DNA of 64,000 nt, from positions 62,001 to 126,000 of the forward strand of contig VRUG01000002.1 of the NCBI GenBank assembly GCA_019456255.1, in the 5' to 3' direction. Numbering within the stretch: the first letter of the stretch is position 1; each line of letters begins with the position of its first letter. The notes beneath the pieces are model-generated. The model made no database searches. It was not told the DNA's origin and saw nothing but the letters and a program-made list of their open reading frames with translations. The stretch is from Planctomycetota bacterium (lineage in GTDB: Bacteria > Planctomycetota > Phycisphaerae > Sedimentisphaerales > Anaerobacaceae). This document shows positions 47,261 to 56,542 of this stretch, one piece after another. Both the position numbers and the translations under genes were made by a program.

Positions 47261-49594
47261 TTAAAACAGCTTACCCATACTAAAACTAAACGTCTTCGTA
47301 TCATCAAGGTCATCTTTCATAACCGGCAAGGCTATTTCAAATCGCATCGGAACCGGACCGAGCCATTGCGGTATCATTATCTGTACACCGGTACCAATAG
47401 CTGCTCGGTATCCGCCTGTTTCTATCATGCCGCTATCAATAAAAAACAGTGCCGATATGCTCTCCTCGAGAACCGGAACCGTCACTTCTCCATTAGCTAA
47501 AAATATCCAGTCGCTACCAATTTGGTCCTTCTTTACCGGCGTTGGCACTCCTGTCTGCAATCCTCTTTTACTGATTCCTCGATATTCAAAACCCCTCATG
47601 TTACTCGAACCACCGGCATAAAACTTCTCAAACACAGGTGCGTTGCCGCCTATTACTCCACCGTGAAGTTTCGTCGCCAATATCGTTTTACGCTCAGCAA
47701 GGTCTTCGTGAAGGGTCCTATATCTTCGGTAAGTTATTCCCATGTTTATAAAACCGTAGTCTCCAAATACAGGCTCTGCGTAGGCATTGAGGGTATAGCC
47801 CTTGCTCGGATTATACCTGTTGTCGGTTGCGTCTTTACCTATCCCAAACCGCACTCCGCCTATTACATTGCTGCCCTTGTCGTCTATAACTTCTTGAGGG
47901 GCATCTACATCAATACTATCAATATCAACTTCTTCAATTCGAAAACCAATGCCCCTGTACCACTTACTTTTATACCGCTTCTCAAAACCTACATAGCCGC
48001 GGATACGCCCCTCGTTATAACTTTCCCTGCCGCGTTCATAACTTGAGCTGGCAACATCGAGCGATATAGGCCTGTCCTGAAAATAAGGCTCGGTGAAAGT
48101 TACAGAATACTGACTGACCTCAGTACCAGGTTCAAGCGAAATACGAAGCGTCTGGCCTGCACCTCGAAAAGCCTTACCTGTAAAAAAGTCTTTCCAGTCT
48201 TCGGGAGGATTGCCAATATCAAAATTCTGCTGCTCGAAAACAAACTGTCCTATCACACCGCTGTCACTGGCAAGGCCTGCACCAAGCATCAATGAACCAG
48301 TCCGCCCTTCAATAATATCAACATAAGCGTCTCGCTGCCCGGGTTTCTCACCTATCGCGGTTATAGTTGCCGATTCAGCAAGTACCGTTCGCTTAACTAT
48401 TTTTTCAAGAGGACCTTTGCCGTCGCCACGCGCCTGGTCTCCATTGTACCAGCTTCCAGGCGTAAATTCGTACTCATTGAGTATCCGTCGAATAACTTTG
48501 TCCTGTATGCCTTCATTGCCGGTGATTTTTATCTGGCCAATCCTGAAACGTTCACTTTCAGTTATTATAAAGTCAATGTCGATTTTATTGCCTGACGAAA
48601 ATCTCTTTTTGCGTTCAACGGCCGCTCCAAGGAAACCTTCTTCTTGGTACGTCTTAAGAATCCTTTTCGTATCTGCTTTTGCGTGCTCTTCGTTATATAT
48701 CATACCGCTTTTAAGTTTCAGATCCTTGCGAAGTTCACTAACCTTGTATTCGGTCACACCGACAAAGTTTATCTTGCCGATGCTATAGATGGCCCCTTCA
48801 CTTATCGTAAAGACAATGCTGACACTGGAACGCAGTCTATCAAATGTAGGTTCGGCTTTAATATTGGAATCAAGGTAGCCTCGCTTTTGATATGCTTTGC
48901 GAAGCTTGAGAAGGTCCTTATCGAGTTTTTCCTTTGAATAGTAGGCAGGCCATAACAAAAATTTGCGGGACCTGGTCTTCGCAACAAGTTTCAGCTTTCT
49001 GGTTCCAAATATTTCGTTGCCCTCGAATGTCACCGACGTGATACGAACACGAGGCCCCTCGAAAACCCGGTAGATAACTTTTCCCACCTTCATATATTTG
49101 CCATCCATTTCGACCTTGGCAAAAGCATAACCCTTTTCATGATAATATTCTTCAACATCGCTTCGCCCGGCTTCTGCCATTACCGGGTCAAGGTAATTGC
49201 CAACGGCAAGGCCGCTCTTTTTTCGAAGTGCGATATCGCGAAACGCGCTGTTGCCGGTAAATTTCACCGACCGTATCAGGCCACGCTCAACTACAACGAA
49301 AGTCAACACAACCTCACCCTCGACCTCTTCGATATTGTAGTAGCTGTACTCGACACTGGTCAGTTCGGCTATACGTTCAGCGTCACCGCTTGCGGTTTTA
49401 GGGTCAAAGCCCTCGCCGGACCTGCTGCGAACACGACTCAATATCTTAGACGCTTCTAAGCTCGTATTTCCTTTTGTTTCGATATTGTCTATTATTCTTC
49501 CCCTGAACTCTTCGGGCGACTGAGCAAAAGCAACCGCCGCACCCAACAATAAAACTAATACCCCTCTGACAAACATCGTCCGTGACATACTCAT
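47261..49594 (-). CDS. bamA: Outer membrane protein assembly factor BamA
   Basis: 777 residues. A signal peptide ('VRGVLVLLLGAAVAFAQ') precedes five POTRA-like repeats (about 30-430; e.g. 'VYRVFEGPRVRITSVTFEGN', 'VFTISEGAIYSIGKINFVG') and the 16-strand Omp85 barrel with 'GGSSNMRGFEYRGISKR' (the RGF loop 6 motif) and a C-terminal 'FSFSMGKLF' closing strand ending in Phe. It inserts beta-barrel proteins. It follows dnaB by 12 bp. Confidence 0.95.
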   Translation of the reverse strand: MSMSRTMFVRGVLVLLLGAAVAFAQSPEEFRGRIIDNIETKGNTSLEASKILSRVRSRSGEGFDPKTASGDAERIAELTSVEYSYYNIEEVEGEVVLTFVVVERGLIRSVKFTGNSAFRDIALRKKSGLAVGNYLDPVMAEAGRSDVEEYYHEKGYAFAKVEMDGKYMKVGKVIYRVFEGPRVRITSVTFEGNEIFGTRKLKLVAKTRSRKFLLWPAYYSKEKLDKDLLKLRKAYQKRGYLDSNIKAEPTFDRLRSSVSIVFTISEGAIYSIGKINFVGVTEYKVSELRKDLKLKSGMIYNEEHAKADTKRILKTYQEEGFLGAAVERKKRFSSGNKIDIDFIITESERFRIGQIKITGNEGIQDKVIRRILNEYEFTPGSWYNGDQARGDGKGPLEKIVKRTVLAESATITAIGEKPGQRDAYVDIIEGRTGSLMLGAGLASDSGVIGQFVFEQQNFDIGNPPEDWKDFFTGKAFRGAGQTLRISLEPGTEVSQYSVTFTEPYFQDRPISLDVASSSYERGRESYNEGRIRGYVGFEKRYKSKWYRGIGFRIEEVDIDSIDVDAPQEVIDDKGSNVIGGVRFGIGKDATDNRYNPSKGYTLNAYAEPVFGDYGFINMGITYRRYRTLHEDLAERKTILATKLHGGVIGGNAPVFEKFYAGGSSNMRGFEYRGISKRGLQTGVPTPVKKDQIGSDWIFLANGEVTVPVLEESISALFFIDSGMIETGGYRAAIGTGVQIMIPQWLGPVPMRFEIALPVMKDDLDDTKTFSFSMGKLF

Positions 49595-49606
49595 AGATTT
49601 ACTCCC

Positions 49607-51079
49607 TTAAATTGGAATTTTATCGTTGTCCCTGATATGAGATGCGTTTTCAAAACGCGTGAATTTTTCTCTAAATGTAAGCGAAATACTGCCTGTAGGC
49701 CCGTTACGCTGCTTGGCGATTATTACCTCGGCCGTATTATCGTCCTCGTAGCCAGCTTCTCCTCGATGATAGTAGTCCTCACGATGCAGCAACATAACCA
49801 CATCTGCATCCTGCTCGATACTTCCCGATTCTCGAAGGTCGCTCATCCGCGGCCGGTGTCCCTCTCTGCCCTCTGCTGCTCGGTTTAGCTGGCTCAAAAC
49901 GATAACCGGTATGTTAAGCTCCCTTGCCAGCGCCTTTATGTATCTCGAAATCGTAGTGATTTCCTGCTGGCGTGATTCTACTCTTGAAGTTCCCATATGC
50001 ATCAGCTGCATGTAGTCGACGACAATACATCTGATGTCGAACCTGCTTTTCAATCTTCTCGCCTTTGCCCGCAGTTCCAGCGGCGTCAGCGAAGCGGTAT
50101 CGTCAATGTAAATCGGCGCTTCGAATAAAAGCCCGCTTGCGTCAGCGAGTTTTCTGTAATGCTCTTCATCGAGCATTCCCTTTCTGACCAGTTGCGATTC
50201 GACCTTTCCCAGGCTGCACAAAAATCTTTCCGCTAATTGCTGCCTTCCCATTTCCAGCGAGAACACAGCAACAGAGATTTTGTTTTCGACACCGATGTGC
50301 TCAGCAATGTTAAGCGCCAAAGCGGTCTTACCCATACTCGGTCGGCCGGCAATGACAATCATCTCACCGTTTTGCAGGCCTGCGGTCATTTCGTCGAGTT
50401 CGAAATATCCGGTCGGGATACCGGTGACATGCTGGCCCTCACGTTGTTCAATCCGAGAGTACGCCTCTGTCACAAGGTCCTTAATGATTTCGGCATTACC
50501 GGTAATCTTTTTGTTTGTGATAGCGAAGATTTTTCTTTCCGCATCGTCGAGTTTTCCGCTCGGTTCCCCGCCGCCGTCATAAGCACTATTGACGATGTCA
50601 CTTGCAGCGACGATAAGCTCACGCAGGATTTGTTTGTCCTTAACAATCTTAGCGTAATAAACAGCGTTAGCTGCAGAAGGCACCGACTCCATGACCTTAG
50701 CGATATATTCGACGCCTCCTATATCTTCGAGGTGGTTTTTCTTTTTGAGTTCATCTCTCAGCAGTACGGCATCGAGTTTTTCGCCGTAGCTTTTCTCGTA
50801 TAATGTCACGAGCGCGTCAAACATCATCTGATGTTGCGGCCTATAGAAAGCTTCGCAGCTCGGCAAAATCTCAATGACCTCGCCGACACAAACAGGATTG
50901 AGAATCATTGAACCGATGACGGCGGCTTCAGCTTCGAGAGATTCGGGCATCGCGCGAATGCCGGCGTGGTCTATCTGCCTTTGTGCGACGGGTATCTGTT
51001 CGTATTTTTTATTTTTTCCTGCTGACCGGCCGGTCTGTGTCGATGAGCTGGATGTCTGGTTGTTTTTATTTTCTGCCAT
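49607..51079 (-). CDS. dnaB: Replicative DNA helicase
   Basis: 490 residues. N-terminal domain ('GIRAMPESLEAEAAVIGSMI'), linker, and RecA-like core: Walker A 'AGRPSMGKTALALNIAEHI', 'CIVVDYMQLM', 'VIVLSQLNRAAEGREGHRP' and 'SDLRESGSIEQDADVVMLLHR'. No intein is present. It unwinds DNA at the replication fork. A GGAG site lies 5-6 bases before the ATG. It appears to lead the envelope operon that ends with the cyclophilin gene. Confidence 0.97.
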   Translation of the reverse strand: MAENKNNQTSSSSTQTGRSAGKNKKYEQIPVAQRQIDHAGIRAMPESLEAEAAVIGSMILNPVCVGEVIEILPSCEAFYRPQHQMMFDALVTLYEKSYGEKLDAVLLRDELKKKNHLEDIGGVEYIAKVMESVPSAANAVYYAKIVKDKQILRELIVAASDIVNSAYDGGGEPSGKLDDAERKIFAITNKKITGNAEIIKDLVTEAYSRIEQREGQHVTGIPTGYFELDEMTAGLQNGEMIVIAGRPSMGKTALALNIAEHIGVENKISVAVFSLEMGRQQLAERFLCSLGKVESQLVRKGMLDEEHYRKLADASGLLFEAPIYIDDTASLTPLELRAKARRLKSRFDIRCIVVDYMQLMHMGTSRVESRQQEITTISRYIKALARELNIPVIVLSQLNRAAEGREGHRPRMSDLRESGSIEQDADVVMLLHREDYYHRGEAGYEDDNTAEVIIAKQRNGPTGSISLTFREKFTRFENASHIRDNDKIPI

Positions 51080-51274
51080 AGTTTCTCCGTGCCCAGGGTG
51101 TACACCTCCCGAAGCAATTTTGTGATTGTAATTGATTTACCCCCTGCTGTCAAAAACCATTTTAAGCTTTAAAGCTCTGGTTTTCTCGCCTTAAGTCTTT
51201 GCTCTTACGGATGTTATGTCATTCTGTCCCGAACCGAACCGCCCGGCGATACAACCGGCCTGTAAAATTATTAA

Positions 51275-51660
51275 AATGGGCTTCCGAAAAGACGTCGGGC
51301 AAATAAAGAAGATTGCCGAGACGACATCGGGCTCTGCGCTGCGCTTCGTGTGTGATTGGGTTTGATCCCCATAGATTTCCCTTTGGCAAGGACAAGCTGG
51401 AATAAATCTGGATATCCCCATAGGTTTATGTGATAAACCTATACATGGGGACAAGTGGGGACAAGTTGGGTTTGAATTGGGTTTGTTTTTTAGTTTGGGG
51501 GAAAGGTGTAAATTTTCGCAATCGTTTGTTGGGTAGTGATTTAGGTTCATTTTGGTTTCCTGTGGATTGGGTTCGTTTATTAAAATAGTCATTTATTGAT
51601 TGATTTTCCGGTAAGACGCCGGGAACCAAATGGCAAGGTGCCCGAAACGGTGTCGGGAAC
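51275..51660 (+). repeat. Dispersed repeat family 1, copy C
   Basis: Shares GGGCAAATAAAGA, TTGGGTTTGAATTGGGTTTG, AAAGGTGTAAATTTTCG, TTTGTTGGGTAGTGATTTAG and TTCGTTTATTAAAA with copy A, plus a CCCCAT palindrome. It also holds a block near 51317-51355 that recurs inside rpsF (63575-63613). Reading frames on the minus strand here (51191-51592 and 51426-51629) are repeat-encoded and not called. Confidence 0.7.
51416..51450. repeat. CCCCAT...ATGGGG palindrome
   Basis: CCCCATAGGTTTA and TAAACCTAT with ATGGGG form a nested stem around a TGTGA loop, with a small bulge. An almost identical copy lies at 56475-56509, and related shorter forms at 16347-16380, 51367 and 56445. Confidence 0.65.
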
Positions 51661-51694
51661 TAAAATTATATGGTTTCATTTTCATCTTCATTTA

Positions 51695-51865
51695 GAGCGC
51701 AAAAGCAGCGCTACCATAATTAGGCCAACTTGCGCGATTGTTACGAAAAATGGGGGGCTTTTGAGTGGGAGGCCTTCGGTAAACTCGGAACAGGCAGGGA
51801 GTTAAAAAAAACTTGAAAAAATCAGATTTTTAAAAAAGCGCTTGCGCGTTTGATTGAAAATCCAT
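51695..51865 (+). repeat. Dispersed repeat family 2, copy 1
   Basis: Aligns in order with 57795-57965: CTACCAT, AACTTGCGCG(T/A)TTG, AGGCC, AAACTC, GTTAAAAAAAA, TCAGATTTT, CTTGCGC(G/A)TTTGATTGAAAA. With copy C of family 1 this fills the gap between dnaB and the secreted-protein gene, where no gene is seen. Confidence 0.55.
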
Positions 51866-51931
51866 TTGTCTCTTGTATCTCGTGAAGCGTATTTCGGGAA
51901 ATGGAATCTAATGCTAAATTGGCCCTTGACG

Positions 51932-53359
51932 CTAACGTGCTTTTCTCGGGACGCGAATAGTGATGCAATCTGCTCCCTGTATTAGCGTTCCTCCAAATTC
52001 TTCGAATAACGCTCCTTCAAGAGTTAATGATAATTCGTCTCTGTGACTGACGTCTCCAATTACATCTGCAATATCCCGTATGTCAAACTTGAGAGTAAGG
52101 TCAAGAAAACCATCAGGACCTCTTGTCGCGCAGTTGCAGTCATTAGAATCGAAAACCGTCGCTACGTCTTCGTAACTGCTCCTTATTGGAATAACAACAC
52201 CCTCCAAAAGAATAGTAGCTACATCAATTGTGGTCACGTCAACTTCTGCTGACCCTAAAATAGCTATCGGCAGTACGCCTTTACTCTTGACATTAAGCGG
52301 ATTCGGACAACTGCCCGGCTTAATATCAACAGCCACTCCAATTGTAGGCTCCGGGACCTGATGCATATATACCAGACTCTCGTAGTGCGGCGTGTACACG
52401 AAGTGAACACGGTCATAACTGTCCAGGGCAAAATCTTCAAAATGGCCGGAAGCCAGCGACTTAGTAACCCAATTACCCTCAACTAAGGTTGCGTAATTGC
52501 AGGTTCCATACATTATGTGTGGGATGTCATTGCTGTCTAACTCTAAAGAGATCATGCTAAAGACATGACCGACCGTTTGTATTTCCCAACTGGAACCGTT
52601 CCAATAGGCATACTTGATACCGTCACCGTAATAAGCAATATGAGGATTCCCAGCACTGTCTAGTTTGATTGAAACCTCTCCGATGCCACCGCCGCTTTGA
52701 AAGGTGGAAATTTGCCAGGATGAGCCATTCCAGTAGCCGTATTGTCCGCCTGCGACAATATGTGGATTTCCTGAATCGTCAAGTGTCATGTCGGTCCGCC
52801 CAAACCAGCCGGGGAACTCCTGAATCTCCCAACCAGTGCCGTCATCATGGGCATATTTTATTCTGTAGGAACCTGTCCAATCCATGTAACTTATGTGAGG
52901 ATTATCATTTCCATCAAGAACAAGGGAAGTAAATCCTCCTACCGATCCATAGTAGTCATATTTATCAACAGTTTCTTTTTGCCAACCAGTGCCGTCCCAA
53001 TATGTATAGGCTAAATCTTCGCCAGGTGTATCATAATAACTAATGTGAGCAAAACCCTGACTGTCGATTGCCAGGGATTCATAAGCACCACCGTCAAAAT
53101 CGAATATGGAGCTTACCCAGCCTTGCGAGTCTTTGTAGCTGTAAAGCATTTTGTCGTATTGAACACCCCCGTTATCGACATAATACAGCCTGTAAGAGAC
53201 ATGAGGATTATCGTCTTGGTCAAGTGCTAATGACGCTTCCCACATGCTAGGTTCACCAGGTTCAGAAAAAATTACCTCAGATTCCCAGATAAGGTCGGCA
53301 GTAGCAATAGAACCGATTAACAAGACCGCGCAAATTACAACAATTGAGTTTTTCTTCAC
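51932..53359 (-). CDS. Secreted propeller-like protein with 'DIKPGSCPNPLN' domain
   Basis: 475 residues. Signal peptide at 1-21. Residues ~25-330 carry repeated 'D-x-x-x-x-P-H-I-(S/A)-Y' blades (e.g. 'DDNPHVSYRLYY', 'NDNPHISYMDW', 'AGNPHIAYYGDG') in a seven-bladed-like pattern. Residues ~345-475 are a domain common in planctomycete and related secreted proteins: 'VDIKPGSCPNPLNVKSKGVL', 'PIAILGSAEVDVTTID', 'DGFLDLTLKFDI'. No catalytic site seen. Function unknown; extracellular or surface location inferred. Confidence 0.78.
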   Translation of the reverse strand: MKKNSIVVICAVLLIGSIATADLIWESEVIFSEPGEPSMWEASLALDQDDNPHVSYRLYYVDNGGVQYDKMLYSYKDSQGWVSSIFDFDGGAYESLAIDSQGFAHISYYDTPGEDLAYTYWDGTGWQKETVDKYDYYGSVGGFTSLVLDGNDNPHISYMDWTGSYRIKYAHDDGTGWEIQEFPGWFGRTDMTLDDSGNPHIVAGGQYGYWNGSSWQISTFQSGGGIGEVSIKLDSAGNPHIAYYGDGIKYAYWNGSSWEIQTVGHVFSMISLELDSNDIPHIMYGTCNYATLVEGNWVTKSLASGHFEDFALDSYDRVHFVYTPHYESLVYMHQVPEPTIGVAVDIKPGSCPNPLNVKSKGVLPIAILGSAEVDVTTIDVATILLEGVVIPIRSSYEDVATVFDSNDCNCATRGPDGFLDLTLKFDIRDIADVIGDVSHRDELSLTLEGALFEEFGGTLIQGADCITIRVPRKAR

Positions 53360-53502
53360 CTTACCTTCTCCTCAAAAAATATTAAGATCAGACCACTAAC
53401 GCAAACATCTCAACTTGCGTCCAATAATAACACACAAAGACCGTTAAAACAAGCAAAATAAGCTTTATCTGTGGCAAATCTTTTTTTACAACACCCGTGA
53501 TA

Positions 53503-53922
53503 TCAAGAGGAACACCATATCGACATCAGTAGTCCCAGAACCCATCCCACCAGAAGTAATGCTGGAATAACCACTGACGTAAAGAAAGTGGTACCGATAC
53601 GAAACCAATGTTTTTTCAGCTCGCCTCGAATTGTCTCATCAATAGGAGTGTGTTCGGATAGGTTAATTCGTGCGGTAAGATCATGGATATAGTGTTGTGC
53701 ATCAAGGGAACACACGATCCAGAGCGCATCCACAAAGATGATAATTACCGCAGTTATTATTCGAGCAATCTCCGGCAACGAGAGGCCCGCTGCAACCGCC
53801 ATTAAGCCGTTCAGAGTCAGTACGATAGCAGTTCGTGAATTCAGGAGTTGATCCTCATACTCTACTCGTCTACGGAGTGCGATTACCTCTTCTGCCGTGT
53901 ATTTTTTTTGCTCAAATTCCAT
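53503..53922 (-). CDS. Small membrane protein with cytoplasmic coiled N-terminus
   Basis: 139 residues from the ATG at 53922, preferred because AAGGG lies 8 bases upstream; an earlier in-frame start at 53991 lacks a site. Transmembrane segments lie at about 35-50, 55-72 and 112-136; the first 30 residues are charged and helical ('YTAEEVIALRRRVEYEDQLL'). Family not recognised. It follows the TPR-repeat gene after 179 bp and could be its partner. Confidence 0.65.
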   Translation of the reverse strand: MEFEQKKYTAEEVIALRRRVEYEDQLLNSRTAIVLTLNGLMAVAAGLSLPEIARIITAVIIIFVDALWIVCSLDAQHYIHDLTARINLSEHTPIDETIRGELKKHWFRIGTTFFTSVVIPALLLVGWVLGLLMSIWCSS

Positions 53923-54100
53923 ATTCAATTCCCTTTCAACTTTTCTGTTCTCTCTTTTCTCTGTGGTTACGCCGACTCTGCCACATATCACGCCTCAACT
54001 ACACCATTCGACCCTTCAAAAACCCCATTCCGCGCCGACTTTCGCAAACAACATGCGGCCCCAGACATCCGCCATTCGGCGGAGGTGTGTTACAGGCAAC

Positions 54101-56248
54101 TCACTGGTTGAACAGATCAGGAGCCATAGCAATTACTTTGGCCCTTGCCTGCTCCTTACTGTCTCCCATTTCAACCAATAATCTGGAATAGTTACCAAAT
54201 GCCGCCATCAAATGCGGATGCGGATGTCCTGTTCGCCGGGTAAAATCAATATATATATCAATCGCCCGTTTCATCAGCGGCTCGGCCTCGGTAAGACGAT
54301 TGGTCGCCTGATACAACTGCGCCAGATTGTTTAAATCTCTGGCCACTTTCGGATGGTCATTGCCGTAACTTGCCTCATCGATCGCCAGAGTACGTTTCAT
54401 CAGCAGCTCGGCCTCCTTTAGACGATTGGTAGCCTGATACAACAGCGCCAGATTGTTTAATGCTGAGGCCACGTCCGGATGGTCCCTGCCGTAACTTGCC
54501 TCATTGATAGTCAGCGCCCGTTTCATCAGCGGCTCAGCCTCCTTTAGACGATTGGCATCCTGATACAACGCCGCCAGGTTGCTTAACCAAGTGGCTAAGT
54601 CCGGATGGTTTGGTCCTAGACTAGCTTCACCAATCTCAATTGCCCGTTTCATCAGCGGCTCGGCCTCCTTTAGACGATTGGTATCCTTATACAACTGCGC
54701 CAGGTTGTTCAAATCTCTGGCCACATTTGGATGATCCTTGCCGAAACTGGCCTCATCAATCGCCAGCGCCCGTTTCATCAGCAGCTCGGCCTCCTTTAGA
54801 CGATTGGTATCCTTATACAACAGCGCCAGGTTGTTTAAATCTCTGGCCACGTCCGGATGGTCCCTGCCTAGACTGGCTTCATCAATAGTCAGCGCCCGTT
54901 TCATCAGCGGCTCGGCCTCCTTATGGCGACCGGTCGCCTGATACAACATCGCCAGGTTGTTTAATGCTGTGGCAACATTGGGATGATCTTTACCCAAAGA
55001 TTTTTCAACTATCTCAACCACACGTTTCATCAGCGGCTCGGCCTCGGTAAGACGATTGGTCGCCTGATACAACTGCGCCAGGTTGTTTAATGCTCCGGCA
55101 TAATTGGGTAACGGTTCACCGCCAGGATTTTCTAATATCTCAACCACACGTTTCATCAGCGGCTCGGCCTCCTTTAGACGATTGATCGCCTGATACAACT
55201 GCGCCAGGTTGTTTAAATCTATGGCCACGTCCGGATGGTCCCTGCCGAGACTGGCTTCATCGATCGCCATCGCCCGTTTCATCAGCGGCTCGGCCTCGGT
55301 AAGACGATTGGTCGCCTGATACAACTGCGCCAGGTTGTTTAATGCTGTGGCAACATTGGGGAACGATTCACCGCCAGGATTTTCTAATATCTCAACCACC
55401 CGTTTCATCAGCGGCTCGGCCTCCTTTAGACGATTGGTCGCCTGATACAACTGCGCCAGGTTGTTTAAATCTCTGGCCACTTTCGGATGGTCCCTGCCGT
55501 AACTTGCCTCATCGATAGTCAGCACCCGTTTCATCAGCGGCTCGGCTTTTTGATACTGTGCGTTGTTGTGGTAAACTATTGCTATTTTGTTCATGATCAG
55601 CGTATCGTCGCCGGCCAGGGTTGTTAGTTTATCGCAGTACTGCAAAGCATCCTGAGGCTTGCCGGCATAAGAGGCATTTTGCATGCGTGCCATGTATATC
55701 TTTGTCTGGGCTTTGTCTTTTTGTTCCTGAACATGATCTAATAGCTTCTGTGTTTCATCCAGGAATTCATCGGCTTGTTTATTGTTGCCCTCAGCAATGG
55801 CCTTCAATGCCTGTGCATAAGGCCCGGCATCGTCTTGGATATGTGCAGCAATGTCTTTTGCCTCCTGCGTCGGTTGCGGGACTTGGGATTCACCGGCGAG
55901 TTCTGTAGATAGTTGATGAATTGCCAATTGCTCTTCAAGTTGCTTTACCGTTTGTTTGAGGTGTTTGACTTCGTTTTCTGATTGCCCGGCTTCTTTCGAA
56001 ACTCTAATAAGTTGATTAAGTGCTTCACCGCCGTCTATGCCAAGAATAACATCTCTTCCTGCCACATTACCTTTGTTTTCCTCGGCGACGAAGGCCGTAT
56101 TACCTGTACCATTCTGATGGATAGTCGTTTGTGGTGTGGAAGAATCTCTCGTATTCATTAAAAGTCCGATGATTCCACCAATAGCAGCAACAGTTACCGT
56201 GAATATCGCTATCTGCCATTCAATACGCAGATTCTTAAACCATTCCAT
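54101..56248 (-). CDS. Membrane-anchored kinesin-light-chain-type TPR repeat protein
   Basis: 715 residues. One transmembrane helix (about 12-31), then a polar stretch 'NGTGNTAFVAEENKGNVAGR' with the 'GN-x-AGRD' look of conflict-system scaffolds, a coiled coil (about 88-112) and a helical linker. Residues ~223-665 are ten or eleven 42-residue TPR units ('LNNLAQLYQATNRLKEAEPL', 'MKRALTIDEASLGRDHPDVA'), nearly identical to each other. Such arrays bind proteins. There is no visible enzyme domain. GAGGG precedes the ATG and a promoter shared with two other operons lies at 56291-56319. Confidence 0.88.
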   Translation of the reverse strand: MEWFKNLRIEWQIAIFTVTVAAIGGIIGLLMNTRDSSTPQTTIHQNGTGNTAFVAEENKGNVAGRDVILGIDGGEALNQLIRVSKEAGQSENEVKHLKQTVKQLEEQLAIHQLSTELAGESQVPQPTQEAKDIAAHIQDDAGPYAQALKAIAEGNNKQADEFLDETQKLLDHVQEQKDKAQTKIYMARMQNASYAGKPQDALQYCDKLTTLAGDDTLIMNKIAIVYHNNAQYQKAEPLMKRVLTIDEASYGRDHPKVARDLNNLAQLYQATNRLKEAEPLMKRVVEILENPGGESFPNVATALNNLAQLYQATNRLTEAEPLMKRAMAIDEASLGRDHPDVAIDLNNLAQLYQAINRLKEAEPLMKRVVEILENPGGEPLPNYAGALNNLAQLYQATNRLTEAEPLMKRVVEIVEKSLGKDHPNVATALNNLAMLYQATGRHKEAEPLMKRALTIDEASLGRDHPDVARDLNNLALLYKDTNRLKEAELLMKRALAIDEASFGKDHPNVARDLNNLAQLYKDTNRLKEAEPLMKRAIEIGEASLGPNHPDLATWLSNLAALYQDANRLKEAEPLMKRALTINEASYGRDHPDVASALNNLALLYQATNRLKEAELLMKRTLAIDEASYGNDHPKVARDLNNLAQLYQATNRLTEAEPLMKRAIDIYIDFTRRTGHPHPHLMAAFGNYSRLLVEMGDSKEQARAKVIAMAPDLFNQ
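54256..55582 (-). repeat. 126-bp coding tandem repeats in the TPR gene
   Basis: About ten and a half head-to-tail units of 126 bp encode the 42-residue TPRs. Units are close to identical at DNA level over stretches such as CGTTTCATCAGCGGCTCGGC and TGCGCCAGGTTGTTTAA, pointing to recent duplication or conversion. Frames seen on the plus strand here are shadows. Confidence 0.85.
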
Positions 56249-56290
56249 AATCCATCCCTCACAAAATTATTGCTTATTTTAGTCAGACAT

Positions 56291-56319
56291 ATTAGAACCT
56301 GTATATATGTGGTTGTCAA
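56291..56319 (-). promoter_or_regulatory. Shared-element promoter 1 (TPR gene)
   Basis: Minus strand: TTGACA (56319-56314), 17 bases, TCTAAT (56296-56291). The transcript would start about 36 bases before the ATG at 56248. The spacer and -10 read ATATATACAGGTTCTAATA, as in promoter 2 at 57010-57038. Confidence 0.7.
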
Positions 56320-56444
56320 GAATATGGTTTTTACAGCTTAAGTTGTTGTTATTCGGGAAGTTAGCAGGGCGGATATTACTACTTTTGTCTTCGTTTGCGT
56401 TTATGTCCGTAGAACTTTTTTGGTTTCTGTCGAGAGAGGTTATC

Positions 56445-56509
56445 CCCCATAGATTCATAAATGAATCTAAACATCCCCATAGGTTTATGTGATAAACCTA
56501 TACATGGGG
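56445..56509. repeat. Two tandem CCCCAT palindromes
   Basis: CCCCATAGATTCAT/ATGAATCT (56445-56468) is followed by CCCCATAGGTTTA ... TAAACCTATACATGGGG (56475-56509). The second matches 51416-51450 base for base. It sits between the Rrf2 gene and the TPR promoter. Confidence 0.65.
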
Positions 56510-56542
56510 ACAAGTGAGGACAGGCGGGCTCTTCGCTGGTTT

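Noticed and set aside
51191-51629. Minus-strand frames of 133 and 67 residues
   Set aside because: They are translations of the dispersed repeat; similar strings appear from repeat copy A in other frames.
54240-55590. CRISPR-like or satellite array
   Set aside because: The regular 126-bp repetition encodes in-frame TPR units on the minus strand; there are no unique spacers.
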